From: Thermoplasmata archaeon
GTDB lineage: Archaea > Thermoplasmatota > Thermoplasmata > Thermoplasmatales > Thermoplasmataceae
Reading direction: 5' to 3'
Length of the DNA stretch: 9,548 nucleotides
Assembly: GCA_021795055.1 (NCBI GenBank)
Contig: JAJYPW010000024.1
Location: 1-9,548 of the forward strand
Positions 6,487-9,548 of the stretch are shown in pieces; position 1 is the stretch's first letter, and every line of letters begins with the position of its first letter. Made by a program: the position numbers and the translations under genes. Under the pieces are notes generated by a model. The model saw only the letters and a list, made by a program, of their open reading frames with translations. It was not told the DNA's origin and searched no databases.

Positions 6487-7503
6487 TTGAAATTGGCAGA
6501 GCTTGCACAAAACCGCAGGTTGATTATCCTCGTTCTGGCCATCGTCACGCCAGGCATTCCGGAGTATCTCACCGGGTCGTCTAATTTTTCAGAAATTGTC
6601 TTTTCCACTCCGTCTTTTTTTGTAGCCCTTTTTCTTGACATCGGGATGTACACTGCTGGAGCCCTCCTGATCAGGGAATTCTCCGTTAGATTTAGGAAGG
6701 GATGGATATCCATACTCCTGCTGGGCTGTGCGTACGGGATCATGGAGGAAGGGATAGCGGTTCACTCCTTCTTCCTGTCCTCCACACACAGCGTTGCCTC
6801 AACCATGGCAGTGTATGGCAGGTTTGCCGGGACGGATTGGTCCCTGGTGCTGGGAATTGATCTATTCCATTCGATCTTCAGCATTGCCCTGCCTTTGCTT
6901 CTGCTGAAGCTTGCGTATCCTGAAATTTCCGGTAAATCACTGCTGGGAAAGCGTGGGTTGCTGCTGACCCTTATCGTTTATATGGGGGATGTCGCACTGG
7001 TCAACTTTTCTCAGATTTCCGTAACGGGAAGTGCACCGACTCCGGGCGAATATGTATTGTTTATTGCTGCTGCCATTGTTCTGGTAATGATTGCCTATAT
7101 ACTCCCATCCGGTTTTGGCATGCCCAAAGGAATCGGATCGGACTGGCCGGCAGGGAGATTCTATACGCTGGGAATCATTGTATTTCCACTCTATATTGTC
7201 TATGCATTCCTGATCCCCAATCTGCCCGGAAGCTTGATTCCGCCATTCGCGGATGCGATTCTCTATGCGGGATCATACCTATTATTGCTCGCCGTACTTA
7301 TCCGCCATCTCCCCGTTCACGGGAACGAGCTTTTGATCAAGAATTTTGCCCTTGGCCTTGTAATTGGCCTGCTCCTTCTGTCCGCATTTGAGCAAATATT
7401 CCTGGTTTCGCCGTTGATTATTGTGCCAATGATCATCGCAATATACATGATGATCAGGCTGAACAGATCCGTGAAAGAGAGACGGAAACCCGATATTATA
7501 TGA
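6487..7503 (+). CDS. Uncharacterised polytopic membrane protein with YGIMEEG motif
   Basis: A 338-aa integral membrane protein with about nine or ten hydrophobic helices (roughly 11-28, 41-62, 73-92, 119-141, 156-175, 189-208, 226-245, 253-272, 283-323) and a basic cytosolic-looking C-terminus. I recognise no named family, although the first 150 residues resemble unannotated bacterial and archaeal membrane proteins. Shared points are LIREF (61-65), YGIMEEGIAVHSFF (83-96) and FHSIFSIALP (127-136). The Glu87-Glu88 pair with His93 and His128 in or near helices is vaguely like CPBP-type intramembrane proteases (EExxxR), but the Arg is absent, so this is only a suggestion. The only early starts are TTG 6487 and TTG 6493; the first in-frame ATG (residue 54) would remove conserved sequence. 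It lies 18 nt after SBDS in the same frame, so is probably co-transcribed. Confidence 0.85.
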   Translation: MKLAELAQNRRLIILVLAIVTPGIPEYLTGSSNFSEIVFSTPSFFVALFLDIGMYTAGALLIREFSVRFRKGWISILLLGCAYGIMEEGIAVHSFFLSSTHSVASTMAVYGRFAGTDWSLVLGIDLFHSIFSIALPLLLLKLAYPEISGKSLLGKRGLLLTLIVYMGDVALVNFSQISVTGSAPTPGEYVLFIAAAIVLVMIAYILPSGFGMPKGIGSDWPAGRFYTLGIIVFPLYIVYAFLIPNLPGSLIPPFADAILYAGSYLLLLAVLIRHLPVHGNELLIKNFALGLVIGLLLLSAFEQIFLVSPLIIVPMIIAIYMMIRLNRSVKERRKPDII

Positions 7504-7540
7504 AATAACCAGTTTACGCTGCGCCTCATGATAAACACAG

Positions 7541-7548
7541 ATAAATAT
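7541..7548 (+). promoter_or_regulatory. TATA-like box of carbamate kinase
   Basis: ATAAATAT lies in the 77-nt gap after the membrane protein gene. Usual archaeal spacing puts the transcription start near 7571. That lies downstream of the in-frame ATG at 7554 and about 10 nt before the ATG at 7581, so this box helps choose the shorter start. Confidence 0.45.
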
Positions 7549-7580
7549 CGCCAATGCATCCCAAACTTTCCGGGAAGCAT

Positions 7581-8504
7581 ATGAGGATTCTGATAGCACT
7601 TGGGGGGAACGCACTTATTTCGGAGAATGCTGAGAGGACCTACGATGCCCAGTTCAACGTCGCCAGACAGGCGATGGCCAAGCTGAACGGCATTCTGCAG
7701 GATAATGATGTCGTGCTGACCCATGGAAACGGCCCCCAGGTGGGGGACATACTCTTGAGGAACGAGCAGCCGGCGGATGGGGTACCGGCCATGCCTCTGC
7801 ATGCATGCGGGTCAATGTCACAGGGGCTAATATCTGAGATTATAGCAAATGCCTATAATTCAGTCACCACAACCGGCAAGCAGATTGTGTCGGTTTTTTC
7901 AAGGGCGCTTGTCTCCGCTGATGACCCCGCCTTTGCTTCCCCATCGAAACCGATAGGGAGGTTTTACAAGGAGAACGAGGCCAGGGTGCTTGCCGAGAAG
8001 TATCATTGGTCCCTGGTGAACAGCAAGAACGGGACCTGGAGAAGGGTGGTTCCATCCCCGATGCCCCTGAGAATACTGGAAGAAAACGCGGTGCTTCAAC
8101 TCCTCAGGAATAAGTTTATTCCCATCAGTGCCGGCGGTGGCGGGACCCCCGTAATTGAAAGAAACGGTATGATTGAGGGGGTCGAGGCTGTGATCGACAA
8201 GGACCTCGCATCATCAGTGCTGGCTAAGGGAATAGGGTGCGAAAAACTCATAATTTTAACCGATGTGAAAGGCGCATACAGGAATTATGGGACGCCTGAG
8301 TCTGAATTGATCGGCAGGATAACCGTGTCTGAGACAGAAGATCTTGCCAGGCGTGGTGAATTCGGGTCAGGGAGCATGGGACCCAAGGTCAGGGCGTCAG
8401 TGCTGTTCATCAGGGGTGGCGGAAAAGAGGCCGTTATAGCCTCTTTAGATGATGCTGCCGATGCCGTTAGCGGAAGGTCCGGAACCGTCATAGTTCCAGA
8501 TTGA
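7581..8504 (+). CDS. arcC: Carbamate kinase
   Basis: Catalyses ATP + carbamate = ADP + carbamoyl phosphate in the cytosol. It supplies carbamoyl phosphate for arginine or pyrimidine synthesis or, in reverse, makes ATP from arginine or citrulline breakdown. It has 307 aa (family about 310) and shows the amino-acid-kinase fold throughout: MRILIALGGNAL (1-12), THGNGPQVG (47-55), KPIGRFY (123-129), WRRVVPSP (153-160), ISAGGGGTPVI (182-192), AVIDKDLAS (203-211), LTDVKGAY (226-233) and GSGSMGPKV (262-270). ATG 7581 is chosen because the family begins with this beta strand and the TATA-like box fits it; ATG 7554 would add nine residues without family support. No arginine deiminase or ornithine carbamoyltransferase gene is nearby, so the direction of the pathway cannot be told. 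Its stop is immediately followed by the stop of the convergent phosphoribosyltransferase gene. Confidence 0.96.
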   Translation: MRILIALGGNALISENAERTYDAQFNVARQAMAKLNGILQDNDVVLTHGNGPQVGDILLRNEQPADGVPAMPLHACGSMSQGLISEIIANAYNSVTTTGKQIVSVFSRALVSADDPAFASPSKPIGRFYKENEARVLAEKYHWSLVNSKNGTWRRVVPSPMPLRILEENAVLQLLRNKFIPISAGGGGTPVIERNGMIEGVEAVIDKDLASSVLAKGIGCEKLIILTDVKGAYRNYGTPESELIGRITVSETEDLARRGEFGSGSMGPKVRASVLFIRGGGKEAVIASLDDAADAVSGRSGTVIVPD

Positions 8505-9149
8505 TTATGCAGTCACCCAAGTTGCTCTTTCCTTCTTTATCTTTCCCAGCTGCACCAGGTCTGCAAGAACCGAATCAAGAACTTCCATGCTGATGTTGAG
8601 AGCATATTGATCCTTCAGGATCCCCTGGATTTGGCCAGTGTTGAATTTACCGTGGCAGGATTTCCCTATGAGATTGTTAAGGTCTTCGTGGGTATTCCAT
8701 GGAAAGATGAACCAGGTCCAGTCTGATCCGCTTACCTCCTGAGCAAAGAAATCTGGTACGTGCTTTGACCGGTCAATGTGGAGCATCGTCGAGGTTTTCA
8801 GGGCAGCGGGGCCCAGGGATTGCACGTACTTCTTTGCGATGTCCATGCTCTCGCCCGTGTCTGTTATGTCATCAATAATCAGGACTCTCCTGCCTTTCAC
8901 GTTCAGGGAATCTGGTTTCCTGAGCACTGCCTGGCCATCCACATTCGCCGTCATTCCCCAGTGCTCGGTTTTCAGCGTGAACAGATCTTTTATCAGGAGA
9001 CTGTCGGAAAGTATTCGGGCCGGCACCAGTCCTCCCCTTGATAACCCGATTATGAAGTCTGGATCAAAACTCCCGATTATTCTGCTTCTGAGTGTGTCGC
9101 ACCAGTCAACTATCTCCTTCCATTCCACAAGTCTAGCCTTGAACTGCAC
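8505..9149 (-). CDS. Purine-type phosphoribosyltransferase with C-terminal extension
   Basis: A 214-aa cytosolic type I phosphoribosyltransferase, probably for xanthine, guanine or hypoxanthine salvage using PRPP. Seen: SRGGLVPAR (37-45) for the pyrophosphate loop, the PRPP motif VLIIDDITDTGESM (89-102), and FFAQEVSGSDWTWFIFPW (134-151), a hood-region pattern I associate with archaeal COG2236-type enzymes. These features favour a 6-oxopurine substrate, but the exact base is not decidable. Residues from about 155 to 214, beyond the usual catalytic core, look like a small winged helix (GQIQGILKD, then LDSVLADLVQLGKIKKE), so substrate-sensing regulation or merely structural use is possible. The start is GTG 9149; an AATAAAT box centred 26 nt upstream implies a leaderless mRNA. 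It has its own promoter although it lies 35 nt behind the membrane gene on the same strand. Confidence 0.9.
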   Translation of the reverse strand: MQFKARLVEWKEIVDWCDTLRSRIIGSFDPDFIIGLSRGGLVPARILSDSLLIKDLFTLKTEHWGMTANVDGQAVLRKPDSLNVKGRRVLIIDDITDTGESMDIAKKYVQSLGPAALKTSTMLHIDRSKHVPDFFAQEVSGSDWTWFIFPWNTHEDLNNLIGKSCHGKFNTGQIQGILKDQYALNISMEVLDSVLADLVQLGKIKKERATWVTA

Positions 9150-9171
9150 CTGGGTTAATGCAGAGCTGGTG

Positions 9172-9178
9172 ATTTATT
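9172..9178 (-). promoter_or_regulatory. TATA-like box of the phosphoribosyltransferase gene
   Basis: AATAAAT on the minus strand is centred 26 nt before the GTG at 9149, the distance expected between box and transcription start. The start codon would then be the first bases of the mRNA (leaderless). There is no Shine-Dalgarno match in the gap. It sits in the short space after the TAG (9187-9185) of the upstream gene. Confidence 0.5.
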
Positions 9179-9184
9179 CTTTTT

Positions 9185-9548
9185 CTATAGTTCCGGGAAC
9201 AGAAAAAGGAACAGCGCTGTACCAAATAGCATGGCGGCTATTGCGTAATCCATCCTGTTTGGTTTAAGGCGTGACAGGCGCAATCCGATCTGGCTGCCGG
9301 AAAATCCGATTATCAGTGTCAGGGATAGGACAGTGGCTGCAATGAACGACAGTAGGACTGCAGATATCTGATATAATGGCAAGCCTGCGCCTGAGAGCAG
9401 GATGGGCATAAGCGCAAGGTCTGGAAAAATACTTACAAGCAGCAGCGGATTCCCAGCGCCAGGGATGTCCTTGCGCCCGTCCTCCCTGTAACCGATCAGA
9501 ACGAAGTATATCCCGATGATCACCAGAAGACCCTCAGAGACGAAGGGG
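9185..9548 (-). CDS. Integral membrane protein, C-terminal part only (cut by window edge)
   Basis: The minus-strand frame stays open to the right edge of the window (about 120 residues visible), so the GTG at 9523 is probably internal. About four hydrophobic helices are visible: GLLVIIGIYFVLIG, FPDLALMPILLSGAGL, ISAVLLSFIAATVLSLTLIIG, and YAIAAMLFGTALFLFLF at the very C-terminus. Short basic or polar loops (YREDGRKD, RLSRLKPNR) separate them. The layout resembles the second half of a six-TM small transporter of the LysE, cadmium-resistance or TauE kind, with an Asp-containing helix. No diagnostic motif allows a choice, so I do not assign a function. It ends 35 nt upstream of the phosphoribosyltransferase start. 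Confidence 0.75.
   Translation of the reverse strand, partial: PFVSEGLLVIIGIYFVLIGYREDGRKDIPGAGNPLLLVSIFPDLALMPILLSGAGLPLYQISAVLLSFIAATVLSLTLIIGFSGSQIGLRLSRLKPNRMDYAIAAMLFGTALFLFLFPEL

Noticed and set aside
5725..6510. Minus-strand open frame of 261 codons opposite SBDS
   Set aside because: It covers the whole of SBDS and the divergent promoter. Its protein shows no domain pattern, while SBDS on the plus strand is certain.
1..9548. tRNA, rRNA, CRISPR arrays, insertion sequences or att sites
   Set aside because: Gaps between genes are all under about 135 nt and hold only promoter- and terminator-like sequence. I saw no direct repeats flanking the triad that would mark an integration event.

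Overview
The window is archaeal and points to the order Thermoplasmatales. The proteasome alpha subunit at 1603-2304 has exactly the length (233 aa) I recall for the Thermoplasma acidophilum protein, and its gate region looks essentially identical. Archaeal SBDS, TATA-like boxes about 26 nt upstream of start codons, Shine-Dalgarno cores of the GGTGA(TC) type, and TTG or GTG starts all agree with this. Genus and species cannot be fixed from the sequence alone.

Layout. (1) 2-1480, +: GTP-dependent PEP carboxykinase, cut by the left window edge; about 128 N-terminal residues are missing. (2) 1603-2304, +: psmA, with its own TATA-like box and followed by a hairpin plus T-run terminator candidate. 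(3) 2436-5714: a three-gene block. It holds a von Willebrand A (vWA) protein with an intact MIDAS motif and a PP2C-type phosphatase that abuts it with no intergenic base (both +). Tail-to-tail with these, on the minus strand, is a six-TM membrane-anchored protein kinase. (4) 5773-6468, +: SBDS ribosome-maturation factor, divergent from the kinase over a 58-nt promoter region. It is followed after 18 nt by an unrecognised polytopic membrane protein (6487-7503). (5) 7581-8504, +: carbamate kinase, stop-to-stop convergent with a minus-strand purine-type phosphoribosyltransferase (8505-9149) that has a possible winged-helix tail. (6) 9185-9548, -: C-terminal part of a membrane protein cut by the right window edge.

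The most notable element is block 3. vWA + PP2C + kinase matches the bacterial 'TerY-P' phosphorylation triad. The likely logic is that the kinase phosphorylates and the phosphatase reverses it, with the vWA protein acting as metal-dependent adaptor or substrate. Here the kinase catalytic domain is tethered to the membrane by six TM helices and a roughly 90-residue Pro/Ser/Thr/Gln-rich linker. The block sits exactly between psmA and SBDS, genes that in many archaea are neighbours in the proteasome-exosome superoperon. This suggests insertion of an acquired signalling cassette into a housekeeping locus. The remaining genes are metabolic (gluconeogenesis, carbamoyl phosphate, purine salvage) or uncharacterised membrane proteins. 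Coding density is very high and no intergenic gap exceeds about 135 nt. I saw no tRNA, rRNA, CRISPR array or insertion sequence.
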